This document shows, one piece after another, positions 31,156 to 42,160 of a DNA stretch of 64,000 bases. The stretch's first letter is position 1; every line of letters starts with the position of its first letter. The notes under the pieces are model-generated. The model saw only the letters and a list, made by a program, of their open reading frames with translations, was not told the origin of the DNA and made no database searches. Location: positions 118,590,133-118,654,132 of the forward strand of contig NC_056527.1 in the NCBI RefSeq assembly GCF_019175285.1. Reading direction: 5' to 3'. The position numbers were made by a program, and so were the translations under genes. Origin of the DNA: Sceloporus undulatus (taxonomy: Eukaryota; Chordata; Lepidosauria; Squamata; Phrynosomatidae).

Positions 31156-31959
31156 CTAACTTTACAGCTGGCTGGGGGATTCTGGGTCTTGCAGTCCCAA
31201 ACAGGAGCTTTTCCAGAATATCAAACACCCAGTATTCATGCAGAAATTTGTCTGAAAAAATCCCAGTGTTCACCATCTTGGCTCCTTTCCAGGAGATGCG
31301 AAGCCAATAAATCAAAGGTGAAAGTGCCTCTGGGCATGGGTAGAGTGCTACTGCGTATCCCAGCAGACTGCCAGGCAGGGCTGAAGTTGAGAGAAGGCAA
31401 TTGGGGGAATATTTCCCATCCAGACTTCCTTCCTTGCAGGCTTGATAATTGTTCCCTTTTTGGAAAAGCAAAGCTCACAAACGGTGGATTTGTCCAGGAA
31501 GCAGGAGAACCTTTAATAAAGATAAGCAAGGGCTACAAAAGGAGGATTGATCGCAAATCCCATCCACCAGGAATCCTCCTTTCCCGGCCCACTTTACAAA
31601 CCAGCTGCTCTCTGAAGTCCGTGAGATAAATATACAGAAAACTGTACATGTTTAACTTAATATCAAATATAAACTCTCATAAAATCCCCTTAGAACAAAA
31701 CTTTACACACACACACACATATACACACACACATTCAGGAAACACTTGCAATGACTTGTGATGATTACTATTTACTTTGGGGAAAGAGCCAAGCCCAGGT
31801 CGGTTTTTTGGGGAGGAATCCGCTTTGGGTTTGAGTCCGAACTTTAAAAAGTCATCTGTCACATTCCTTTGGCAAATCCCTTTTGGACAAACCTTGCCAA
31901 GAAAGCCCCATGAAAGCAGCCTCAGGATTGGCGTAAGTCAGAAATATCGAGACGGAATA
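31156..31959. other. Spacer, nothing recognised
   Basis: Unique-looking DNA with a (CA)n run at 31705-31732 and a short SINE-tail remnant near 31895-31945 ('ccttgccaagaaagcccc'). No coding signal is seen. Confidence 0.4.
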
Positions 31960-32075
31960 ACAAATACACAAATTCCGAAAAGCAAAACCCGATTTTTAAA
32001 AATTATTTTGGTATCCAGAGGGGATCCTGGACCCAAACCCCAGCAGATAACAAGGCCCCGCTGTACGTGTGATTG
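31960..32075. mobile_element. Pogo/Tigger-like MITE fragment
   Basis: 'ttggtatccagaggggatcc' to 'cagataacaaggccccgctg', the reverse of the family head. Confidence 0.55.
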
Positions 32076-32429
32076 ACGGCTATCAATCACTCCCCTTGAT
32101 TTTCTAGAAAGCCCCTGCAACATTCATTTTGGACCTTTTTTAAGTATGAATTTTGTAAATATGAAACCAAGGCGTGTGTGGAGAGTGACTATGAAATACC
32201 ATTCTGACAATCAGTTTACTTCTTTGCTATCCTGGAGAGATTGACAGCTGTCAATCATCCCCCAAGTTTATATTATCTCATTTGGGACAATAGTGTTAAC
32301 AGAACTTGAGTGTCTCCTCTCTCCAGTCTGGCTCCAGTTCTAATTTCCCCACTTCACAATATGATTGATACCTGTCAGTCACTTTTGCAACCACATCTCT
32401 TCTCGCATCCCACCCACATTGGCTCCATC

Positions 32430-32600
32430 TGACACATTAAAACCCTTCAGTGCAATCCTTCTTCTTGAGTTTACCTTGGAGTAAAGCCCATGAAACCCAA
32501 GGCAACTCACTCCGGTTGCATAGGACTGCAGCCTTTGAATAATATAATCCATAAGGATCCATTTACCCAGGAGTAAGAGCTACTGGGTGCAACTGGGCTT
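32430..32600. mobile_element. 'gcaatcc...gagtaa' reptile MITE-like repeat
   Basis: 'cagtgcaatccttcttcttg' to 'ttacccaggagtaagagc', with 'gcataggactgcagcc' inside, resembles a widespread squamate repeat ending in 'cataggattgcagcc'. The family name is not known to me. Confidence 0.4.
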
Positions 32601-32859
32601 GCAGCAGCGGAGCAGGTGCAGAAGGGATTGCGCTGGGGAAGAGACAGCCGTCAAGGTTTTACATGCAGCGCAAAAGCAAAATTGGACAGAAATTGAGGAA
32701 AGACCTCTTCAGCTTCCCATGATCTGTATATGAATAGACCTCCCCAGTCCTCCCAGTTTCACTTACTGGGTGTCAATGGTGACCCTCAGAAACCGGCTCC
32801 AGGCAATCACCAATTTCAGACTTTCAAGACACTGAGCACAACCTGGGCAAAAGCTTTCT

Positions 32860-33190
32860 CCTTTTTTGGACTACAACTCCCAGATTCCCCATTGAGAATG
32901 AACAACTCACAGAATCCCCTTTTTGGATTATAACTCCCAGAATCCCCATTTTGGTCTACACAGTTCAGTATCCCTGTTTCTGACTATAGCTCTCAGAATC
33001 CTTGTTTCAGACTCCAACTCCTATAATCCCCATTTTGGACTACAGCTCCCAGAATCCCTGTTCTGGACTACATCTCCCAGTATTCCTGTTTTCTGACTAA
33101 AGCTCTCAAGAGTTCTTGTTTCAGACTCCAACTCCTAGAAGCCCTGTTTTGGACTACAGCTCCCAGAACCCCCTAGGCAGCCATGTAGTC
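32860..33190. repeat. Tandem array of ten ZNF143-motif-like units
   Basis: About ten units of 28-30 bp are built on ACTACAACTCCCAGAATCC, starting near 32868, 32928, 32954, 32981, 33010, 33037, 33065, 33097, 33127 and 33151. The core resembles the ZNF143/THAP11 site ACTACAAYTCCCAGMATGC, with CC in place of GC at the end. Isolated copies occur through the window (13930, 16055, 36525, 43135). Confidence 0.75.
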
Positions 33191-33307
33191 CATCCCTCTT
33201 GGATGGAACTGTAGTCCTTGGCTGGATGGGGGATTCTGGGAGCTGAGTCCCAAACAGGAACTTTCCCTCCAGTTCTGTTCCACTGGATGTTCCTTGGCTA
33301 AATTTTG

Positions 33308-33362
33308 GATTTGTGGAGAATCCTTTCCTTCCTTCCTGCCTTCCTTCCTCCTCTGCTCCTTG
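33308..33362. repeat. (TTCC)n microsatellite
   Basis: Imperfect TTCC/TTCCTGCC run. An AATAAA on the minus strand (33384-33389) just beyond it is a possible EPO poly(A) signal, about 800 nt after the stop. Confidence 0.75.
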
Positions 33363-34057
33363 CCCACTCCTCCGCATCCTACATTTATTTCTTCTCCTTT
33401 TCTTCCTCCCTTGGACAACAACTCCCATAAGTCAACAGCTCCGTAAGCAAACCCACCAACAGCTACAACCACAGACTTTGTAGGTCCACCACTCAGAGGC
33501 TGCCCACCATGTGGGCCTCTATGTGGTCATCCACTCCATCCCAGTTGCCCCACGTCAGCGGTCATCGCATGGCCATGACTCTTGGGGCTACCAAGTTCTG
33601 AGTCTCCATCCTCCGGCCACTTGGCTTCCTTCAGAACGGTTGTGGTTGTGAGGTTGTGGTCCCTTTTGCTTCATTTGGCAAAAAGGTTCTCCTTTCCGTT
33701 TCCTCTTGCCCAAACCAAGTGCGACGGATGAAGAAGTATCCATCGTGCGCAATGATGGCCGCCCTCATCTGCCGTCTTCTTTTCAAGATGGCCGCGAGGG
33801 CACCTGCGTGCCAAGCTGTCTCCTTTCCCCTTTGAAAATTTGGTATATGACTCATGCCTTGCACCAATTGCTTATTGTTTTTGAGAAAATATCCGTCCTC
33901 CAAGGCTGAGGTGCCCCGTCTTTCCTTACCACTTGCACAACCGCTGGTGTGTCTTCTCAGTTGCATGTCTCTCTTTCTAGCATGTGTGTGCGAACACCAA
34001 CGTGAGACAAGGCAGGGTCCCAAACAGGACAGAAAACCATCATCCCCATGAGCCATG

Positions 34058-34097
34058 AGGTCGATAGGTGTGTGGGTGTGTCTGCTGTGTCTGTGTG
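34058..34097 (-). promoter_or_regulatory. Candidate EPO 3' hypoxia enhancer (DR2 plus CACA block)
   Basis: On the EPO sense strand, CACACAGACACAGC (34097-34084) precedes ACACCTATCGACCT (34071-34058). The human EPO 3' enhancer, as I remember it, has CACAG followed by TGACCTCTCGACCT, the HNF4 half-site pair spaced by two. The core ACCTnTCGACCT matches 11/12. ACGTG cores for HIF occur at the stop codon (34190-34195, CACGTG) and at 34000-34004. Spacing differs from human, so homology is plausible but unproven. Confidence 0.4.
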
Positions 34098-34189
34098 CGA
34101 TTGCATGTGCCAGTCAACCAAGGTGCCATGCGGTCAGTTGGCAACATCCTTCCCCCCGGATGAAAACGAAGGGATTTTTGGGGGGGTTG

Positions 34190-37100
34190 TCACGTGCCAC
34201 TGCCTTGACACGCTCTGGAAACAAACAAGTTGACTTTGCCCCGCAGGAAACTGGAGTAGACGTTGAACAGCTTTTGCACAGTTTGTATGCTCAAGGTGGG
34301 AGTCGAGTTCAAATCCTGGGAGTCCACCTGCAAGAAGGGACAAAACCATCCAAATAGAAAGTTGGTATCTTTTACAGAAATGGTTTAGGAGGGTAACAAG
34401 CATGTGTCAGTTTTTGAGTTTAACAAAACTCTTTGTCACAACTCTTAGCATACACACACACACACACAAAGAGTAGAGTCTCGATTATCCGACATAAACG
34501 GGGGGGGGGGGGGGGGGCTGATAGTTGGATAGCCGAAAATGTCAGATAATCCGGAGGGTCCAAGAAAAGCCTTGAAATCACTATGAATTGCAAATGTATT
34601 GAAGCTTTATTGCAGTAACAATAAGAGTAACATTGCAGTAATGTTATAGGAATAACATTGTCATGTATAAATAGTCCTCTAAAAATGTAAAGAAATCACG
34701 GATCAACATTGTGATGTACAATATGTATTGTATAAACAGTTCAGTCCCCTGAAAATGTAAAGAAATCACTGAGAGCGAGGTTGGATAATCCAGAATGTTG
34801 GATAATCGAAGGTTGGATAATCGAGACTCTACTGTAAATATATAGGCATGTAATGACTTACAAGAAAAGCAACTAAAAGGTTATAAGTAACCTGTGCAAA
34901 GTTACCTTCTGGTCAACAAGGGCAAGTTACATTTCAAAAGGATCAAGAACAAAAATAGAACTACTTTATTGTCGTAAGATGTAACAGTATCTAGTGACTT
35001 CCAAACGTGACTTTTGTTGGAGAGCATTTCTAAAGGTCACACTGTCTCAGCCTCGGAGGAAAGCATAGAGCTGAGATGGAGGAGCTACAAAGGCCTAGTA
35101 GAGTATCCTCTGTAGGAATCTCTAGGTCCTCCAGGACAACACTGTGGCCAACGTCCGACAGACACTGACCATAGAACTGCATTGGAGGAGCTACAAAGGC
35201 CTAGTAGAGCATTCTCTCTAGGAATCTCTGGGTCCTCCAGGGCAACTCTGTGGTCAACGTCCAACAGACACTGACCATAGGACTGCGCTGGAGGAGCTAC
35301 AAAGGCCTAGTAGAGTGTCCTCTCTAGGAATCTCTGGGTCCTCCAGGGCAACTCAGTCAACGTCCGACAGACACTGACCATAGAACTGCCCTGGAGGAGC
35401 TACAAAGGCCTCGTAGAGTGTCCTCTCCAGGAATCTCTAGGTCCGCTCCAGGGCAACTCTGTGGTCAACGTCCGACAGACACTGACCATAGAACTGCGCT
35501 GGAAGAGCTACAAAGGCCTAGTAGAGTATCCTCCCTAGGAATCTCTGGGTCCTCCAGGGCAACTCTGTTTTTTAACGGTCCACAGACACTGACCATAGAA
35601 CTGCTCTGGAGGAGCTACAAAGGCCTAGTAGAGTGGTCTCTCTAGGAATCTCTCTAGGTCCTTCCATGCGACTTTTAGTTAAGGTTGACCATAGAGTTGC
35701 ACTGGAGGACCTAGAGATTCCTAGAGAGAAAATATTAATAAAACCAGTGAATAATTAAACTCTCAAAAGTCAAAGCCACAAATTTGGAGGGATGATTGTA
35801 CATACCGAAGGCAACAGTATGTCTCTGAGCATGTGCAAAGTACATGTGCAAAACCCAGCCTTTCTGTGTTGCCACCTCCAGACCTACCTGGGCATTGTGG
35901 CCGCGCAGGATCTCTCTGATGCTGCGCAGGTAGCTTTCGATCACCTCCAGCTGGAGAAGGAACCTGCGAATGTCTGGCTGCGTCTGCCTCTTGACCTCTC
36001 CGATGGCCGTTGCAAGGAGGGACTGGCCTCTCCAGACCTCGGAGGCCTGCCTTGACCTCTGGCCAAGGGAAGGGTGCAAGGTTAAAGCAACAGCTTTGAG
36101 GCCCAATGTTGCCCCCAAGATCCCCTTCCTCTCTAGCCCTAACCCTAACCAGGTCACAGACTTACATCCATGGCTCTCCAGGCAGGAAAATTCACCTTGG
36201 TGTCCAGGACGGTGATGGGTTCCGGTAAGTTGCAGGAAGTTCGACACATTTCCTCCTGGAAGGAAAAGAAGATGTTCTCTTCTTCACGTGTTTAAAATGT
36301 GCTTTGCAACTCTGGAACTCTTAGATTCCCAGGCAGGGGATTATGGGAACTGTGAAGACCAGGCAGGGGATTCTGGGAGCATTTTAGAGTGTCAAGGCTG
36401 TGCAAAGGATTCTAGGGACTATCTGAAAGAGTGTTAACACTCTCTGTTAAAAATGCATGAAGCTGAATAACAATAAAGGACCACCGTCTCCAAAATCTTT
36501 CTCTCTAAAGCTTGGGAAAGCTTGAACTACAACTCCCAGCATCCCCCAGCTGGCATATTCAATGGCTATACCAGCTTCTGGGAGTGTATAGTAATTATTT
36601 TTAATATTAATAAAATCCATTAATAATCAACTCTGCAAAAATCAAAGCTTCAAATGTGGACAGATAAGCGTATATCGCAATTGACCGTTTTGTGCATGTG
36701 CCATTTTGGTGCAACTGCGCATGTACGCAAATCCTGTTCACGGCTGCACAGAATAAACACAGCAAAACAAAATTTATTACTTCAGCCCATTGTCTTGATC
36801 CAGTGTTAAATAAATTGTGCCTCATAGCTTGAGAAAAGACTGAAATCCATGGCAAAACTGATCCTGGCAATGAGAAAGGATTGCAAGTGCCGCAGTGCAT
36901 TCTGGGTATCCCTAGTTGCTTATGCAATACCAGTAATGAAGTGCCATTGGCTTTCAAGCTATCGCCATCATGCTTCATTCCTGTTATCGTGAACGAATTT
37001 ACAGGCGTCCCCCATGAATGGTATGTTACCAGAGCATTGTGCATTATTCATGGGAGAACTACTGAATGCATGCGACGTCGTGTGAAACTCTTCCTTGCAG

Positions 37101-39967
37101 TTGTGCAATTTAGCCAGGTTTATGCCTTTTTCTTTTCTCTTTTCCCCCGTATGATGATCTCCTAAGAAACCACTGGAATCAGGCTGAAGGAAAGACAGAC
37201 AGAGAGGGACCTACGATTTCTCTTTCCACCCGGCTGGCATCTTGGATGTATTTGTCCATGACGCTCTGGTCGCACAGGGGCCTCGGAGGCAGAAGGAGAG
37301 CCGGAGTCAGGAATCCCAACATCAGTAGGAAAAAAGTCAGCCCTGCGAGAGGAACAATGGAGAAGGGAGAGAAGGTGGCTCAGAACTTGCAGTCAGACAT
37401 CACAGATTTGGGTGAACCCTTTTCTAGGACCCGTTTGGCAGCCAAAGAGGCTTTCCTGACAACTAGTTCCCTGGCAGACAAATGGCCATGTGCCAAAGGC
37501 ACTGTGGCCGCATTGCCAGCATCGGAGTCCCGACACTGAGCTGGGGTTGGGCTGGATGACCTCTAGGAGCCCTTACAAGTCCATGGTTATAACCTCCTTG
37601 GGAACTTAGAAGTGTACTCTGTCCCTTTCGCATGTTCATGCGTATGTCTTGAGCTGTGCCTTCAGTTGCTAAGTGTGTTTGCCTGCTTGCCCGCTCCTCG
37701 AGGTCAAAATGAGGGGCATGGTCTCCCAAATTCTGCCATGAAATGAAATTTTCTTTCGGCCTCCAAATTTCCAGCATTGCAGAGAGTTAGAGAATCATTC
37801 CCCAGCAGAGCCCTTCTTTCTGCTGCGTCTGCATTCCCTTGGTAACTGTTTACCTTTTGCCCTTTTCTTGGGATGCCTCAACTCTGGGTCTAAAGGCTCA
37901 GCTGGCTTTTTCGAGTTCTAGAAACGGGGAAAACCTGAGGCAGAATTCTCATTTTGAGAAGCAATGCTCTAATTTTGCTCTCTCTTCAGTAGCTACACCT
38001 CTGCTCAACCCATTTTACCTTATCCATCCATCCATCCATCCATCCATCCATCCATCCATCCATCCTTCTTTCTTTAACTAAATTCGTTTGCCCAGTTTGG
38101 AAACCTTGCAAATAGACTTGGATGCTTCACATTTCAGAGGAAGCGCATGGAGGCTGTAACTCTAAAGCTGAATACAGAACAAAACCCAGAGGGGAAAATT
38201 AAAACAAACATCATTTAGGCACTGAAATAATTCACAAGTTGCCAAAGTCCTCACTTCAGCAGGGCTCCTGAGCAGTTAACTGCTTGCAAGAACAAGATAT
38301 GAAAACACTCCTCCCGGGTATGGTTTTCAAAGCTCTTAGGAAGACTTTGCGGTTGCATATCTGCATGATTTGATGTAATCCCCCCCCCCCTTTAAAACCT
38401 GTGTGTTTGGACTGCCTGCCCTGTCTTCCTTGGCCTGCAAGGGATGCAGTTCCAAATTCCACACACATTCTGGTTTCGCATTTGGCTTTAAGAGCTACTT
38501 GAAGAGTGAGTTTACAAGCCTGCAGTGTTGACAAGAAAGCTTATCGCTATCTCCCAGTCCTTCACGCTTTAACTCATTCGCTTGAAGGGCAAAGGCAGCC
38601 CGATGCTGGGAATGGAGCTTGGGAAAGTTTGCTTTTGGACTGCAACATCCAAAATCCTCCAACTTACAGCCTGCTGCAGCCCCAAAATGCCCTTTTGCAA
38701 ACTCTGCCAGGAAAATGCCCAATCTTTCCTCCTTACATCCTGATAGACAGACATGGGGAGATGTGCAGAGTGATCATTGTTGATCATAGGGTTTTCTTGG
38801 CACGTTTCTCCAGAGCCCTTGCCATATCTTCAGAAGCTGAGAGAGTGTGACTTGCCCAAGGCCACCCAATGGGTTTTTATGCCCAAGAAGGGAATCGAAC
38901 CCTGGTCTCCATAGCCCAAACCATTACAGACATGGCTACCCCAGGAAAGGCAACATGAAACTGGACTCTTTTTTTGGGGTGAATTTTGTTCACAGTCTCA
39001 ACTCAGCTGCAAATTGCTCACTTTTGAAATGCCAGACTACCTGGCAGGGCTGGCGTGAAAAATGACTGAGATTGTGGCCTGAAGTTTCACTGGCCGCAGT
39101 TTTCAGGTCCCACAATGGTGTTTGAGGATGCTGAGAAGTCCTGGATCTCAGCCCCGTTCCCCCTTTTCCCTGACCGCCATCTCTTCTTCTTCCAAAAGGA
39201 CCCAAGGGTGAGTAATCCACTTCCAAATCTGAAGAGGTTTTTCCCTCATCCCTCCCGCTTCCCTTTCCTTTCTTGCTGCATCTTTTAGATTTCAAACACG
39301 CACTGAAATTTCCTTGGGTTGCCGCCGCACTGCAAAATAGTGTGTGTTGTATGCCTACAAGTCACTTCTGACTCATGGCAACCCTAAGGCAAATCCTGGG
39401 GTTTTCTTGGCCCAATTTGTCCAGAGGAGGTTAGCCATTGCTTTCCTTTGAGGCTGAGAGTATGTGCCCTGCAGCTCTCCAAATCTCCCATTCAGGGGAT
39501 TCTGAGAGTTGCAGTCCCATCACTTTCCCAAGCTCTGGTGAGGTACATGCCTCAATGCGCAACGTGATAGCAAGCTGTCTATTTTTAAAAACAAAATTGG
39601 GGAGAATCAGGAAAAGAGGGCTTGGGAAATCCTTGTCCCGGGGGCTGGCATTCGGCAGTAGAGCTTTGCAGTGGCAAAATGGCAGGTGCAGCGGCTGGTG
39701 GCAGCATTGCCGGTTCAAAGGACCAGGATGGAGGTCCTTCTTTCTACCCCACAGATCTTTCCAGATCCAAACTGAGCCGATTGCAGATGCACCAATGTGA
39801 CTCACCTGGAGGACTTCGGCCCACTCTCTGACCGTGCCCATTTTGCCATGCCAGCCAATTCCTCTTGGCTGGTGCCCAAGCCCAATCGATCGCCACCCTT
39901 GGCACCTTTGCTCCGACCTCCCCCTTGGCAGTCGCGGGAGACAACATTACTCACCAGGTATCCCCAT
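34190..39967 (-). CDS. EPO: Erythropoietin
   Basis: Secreted four-helix cytokine that drives red-cell production through the EPO receptor. Coding exons 5' to 3': 39967-39955, 37342-37215, 36255-36166, 36058-35888, 34327-34190, giving 540 nt or 179 aa (human 193). The 13-nt first coding exon (MGIP plus one base) is exactly the human arrangement and fixes the start; its context is strong (G at -3 and +4). Residues 5-22 form a signal-peptide core. Four cysteines (28, 51, 55, 174) match the human 7-161 and 29-33 disulfides. Receptor-contact blocks are kept: TKVNF (helix A-B), SYLRS (helix C, human S100/R103) and VYSSFLRGK (helix D, human R150/G151). None of the three human N-glycosylation sites is present; the only N-X-S/T is NST followed by Pro in exon 5. 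Exon 2 uses a GTAGGT donor. No break is seen. Confidence 0.96.
34475..34845. mobile_element. TIR-bearing MITE, 'gagtctcgattatccgac'
   Basis: Starts 'tagagtctcgattatccgac' and ends 'gttggataatcgagactcta', inverted repeats of about 20 bp, with a G run and an internal 'ttgcagtaacaataag'. The end sequence resembles pogo/Tigger-type elements. It lies in EPO intron 4 beside a (CA)n run. Confidence 0.75.
35050..35801. repeat. Expanded MITE: about 6 tandem units of 106 bp
   Basis: 'aggaatctctgggtcctcc', 'acagacactgaccatagaac' and 'ggagctacaaaggcctagta' repeat in order with starts near 35113, 35219, 35326, 35429, 35537 and 35643. The flank (35700-35801) is the end of the TA-flanked MITE family seen at 4490-4830. 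It stops 87 bp from EPO exon 4. Confidence 0.85.
36597..36680. mobile_element. MITE end fragment in EPO intron 2
   Basis: 'taatcaactctgcaaaaatc' and 'tcaaatgtggacagataag' match the ends of the 4490-4830 family. Confidence 0.45.
38770..38935 (-). mobile_element. Sauria-type SINE fragment
   Basis: 'gggttttcttggcacgtttc', 'gagagtgtgacttgcccaag' and 'gaatcgaaccctggtctcc', the body and tRNA-like head in reverse. Confidence 0.75.
39340..39475 (-). mobile_element. Sauria-type SINE tail fragment
   Basis: 'gtatgcctacaagtcacttc' through 'gaggctgagagtatgtgccc', the 3' half in reverse. Confidence 0.7.
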
Positions 39968-40025
39968 AGCCAAAACGTCATGGTCCTAGGAACTAGCGGA
40001 CCCCTCGCGCGCCATGGCTAGCCAT
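39968..40025 (-). promoter_or_regulatory. EPO 5' leader with three upstream ATGs
   Basis: In the 58 nt before the EPO start lie ATGs at 40025, 40015 and 39981. The first two open 10- and 9-codon ORFs that close before the start. The third (MTFWLWGYLG) overlaps the EPO start in another frame and ends just inside exon 2. They matter only if the transcript begins upstream of them, which cannot be seen. Confidence 0.45.
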
Positions 40026-41214
40026 GGGCCTCCGCCGTGGGGCTGCCAAAGGGTCTGTCCGTCTGCCCAATAAAAAGGAACCAGGTGGTCAACAGATCCT
40101 TTTGGTGCCCTTCTCTCCAGATCGCTCCAAGTCCGGTCGGTTCGCCCACCAAAAAGGTCAGTTCTCAAGGTGCTTCAGCCCCGATCCAGGCTACCAGGTG
40201 AGTTTGTGGTCAGCCTTACACCAAGCTGGGCCTCCTCTGCCCTACGGCTGGCCGACTCTACCCCACACCTTCAAAATAAGGTTTCCTAGTGGTAAAGCTT
40301 TCCTAGATGTCCTTAAAACAAAGCTTCTTCCTTGGAAGTCCTTGGAAGTCCTTTTGAGCCAAAAGGTCAAGATTTGGTGAGGGTCCCAAACCCTTGGCTA
40401 GCAGTGGCGGCGGTGCATGGCTTGCCTCATTTTGGGTTCCAGGCTTTTCCCCTCTGCTTTCACTTGGATTCTGGCTCAGGGTGGGGAGTAGGGAATGCAA
40501 AGGGACCCCCTTATTCCTTCCTCCTGCAGACCCCAGGGAAGCTGCAGAGCTGCGAGAGGCGTCCCACGAGGGATGGTTAATGTTTCATCCGCTTGCTCTG
40601 TGTCCAAAGTGGCTTTGGCCCCCCTGCGTCCGTCCGTTTGTCCGTCTGTTGGCTCTCTCTTGCTCTCTGCACCCTTCCTTCGCTGGACACAGGAATGTCA
40701 CTGGACAAGACCTGGGGGAGATGGACACTTTTCCTCTCGGCCGGAAACCTGGTGGTTTTTTGCACAATAAAATAAATAACTCTCTCCCCGCCACCCTCCT
40801 CGCCTCTTCTTCCTCCTCCAGGTCAAGCCTTGGAGGCTTCAAGAAAAAGGCCCATGCCAGAGGAGGCACGTCGCTCACTGGCCACAGGCCAGCCGGCCAC
40901 AGGTCCAGGCGCGAAGGTGGAAAAGGTCAGCCTGCTGGAGGCCAGCCAAACAGAGAGAGGTTTCCAAAGGCGAGCTGCTGGGAGCCGGACGCTGCCAAAA
41001 AGAGGCTCCCGGGAGGAATTGACACTTCCTCACGGCTTGGCCACAATGCTGTCCTCTGCAATGACCCCCAGAGCATGGGGCAGACCCCTCTCCGGGACAG
41101 ATTGGGGCCTGCAACTTAGGGTCTTTCTACGGCCAATAATGCCTTCTCTCTCTGGCCCAAGACAGTTTGGCCTGTGGCGATTTGGCTCTCGATTCCAGTC
41201 TTGGGCTGGATTTG
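40026..41214. other. EPO 5' flank, GC-rich, no gene recognised
   Basis: Moderately GC-rich. An open frame of 241 codons on the + strand (40394-41119) has no recognisable domain and no clear splice context, and is best read as chance. Any EPO promoter must lie at the left edge of this segment. Confidence 0.4.
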
Positions 41215-41430
41215 GCCCCTCAGGGTGCATCTGCATTGGAGAAAAAACACAGTTTGACACCAGTTTAGCTCCATCCTATGGAATCCCATCATTTGTAGGT
41301 TCGAAAGGTCTTTATCCTTCTCTGCAAAAGAGGACTGGTGCCTCACCAAACTACAAATCCCAGGACTCTATAGGATGGAGACATGGCAGTTAAAAGTGGG
41401 AACAAACTGCATAGTTTTGAAAGTGTGGAT
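41215..41430. mobile_element. Palindromic MITE, near full length
   Basis: 'gggtgcatctgcattggag' at the left and 'aagtgtggatgtac' at the right, with internal 'ctacaaatcccaggactc', the family of 58238-58458 but more decayed. Confidence 0.65.
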
Positions 41431-42127
41431 GTACTTTCAGATAACATTTTCTCACCTTGGATGACTCAGAGTAAAGATCAGAGCAAAACCTAGAATGGTT
41501 CAACTGTCCCAAAGACATGGGAGCCACAGACCCCCACTGACCTTTAAAGACCCTCCCAGGACTTCTCTCCTAAACAGCCCAGCATCCACACCCTCCATCT
41601 TTTTGAAGGACCTGAGGGGATTCAGAGGTGTCCCTCCTCTCTGGGATCACCATTTATCCCTTTTATTTATTTGCTCTGACTTCTTTGTCAATTTCACTGG
41701 CATCCTGCCTTTCACCCAAAGTGGCTTTTAGCCCTGCAGACTCCCAGCTACTGGATACAGAGCCAAGCCAGCATCCCACTTGCTCCCCGGCTGTTGTTGT
41801 TGTCATTTTTTCTGGCTGGTGTGGCTTGTTGAATTTCACATCTGGCAGCCAGCCACAAAGGGCAGAAGATGACTATAGACATCTCTATATTGCCATGCAA
41901 CTTAATGGCAATCTGATAGATTTCAGAGGGTTTTCTTAGGAAAGGAGTACGATCAGTGAGGCAAGTAGTTGCAAAACCAAATCAAATCTTCTATCAAATC
42001 TTCTATCAATTTTCGTTTTTTGATAGAAGATTCGATTCATTGGTTTTGCAACTACTTGCAATTACCCAGGCAATCTGACAGCAGCTCATAGTGAGGTAAG
42101 TTGATGCAAAACCACTGAACCAAATCA

Positions 42128-42160
<33 letters not shown>

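Larger units (their letters stand above)
37343..39954. other. EPO intron 1
   Basis: 2.6 kb. Contains (ATCC)n at 38020-38068, reverse Sauria-SINE fragments at about 38770-38935 and 39340-39475, and otherwise unique-looking DNA. No additional coding exon was found. Confidence 0.6.

Noticed and set aside
36136-36150. Telomere-like CCCTAACCCTAACC in an EPO intron
   Set aside because: Only two units, which is expected by chance at this scale.
39955-39981. EPO start at the ATG at 39981 (MTFWLWGYL)
   Set aside because: Its frame does not match exon 2; the ATG at 39967 gives a 13-nt coding exon in the correct phase, as in human EPO.
40394-41119. 241-codon open frame upstream of EPO
   Set aside because: No recognisable domain, low complexity in parts, no splice or start context, and GC-rich DNA lacks stops by chance. 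Transcript data could overturn this.
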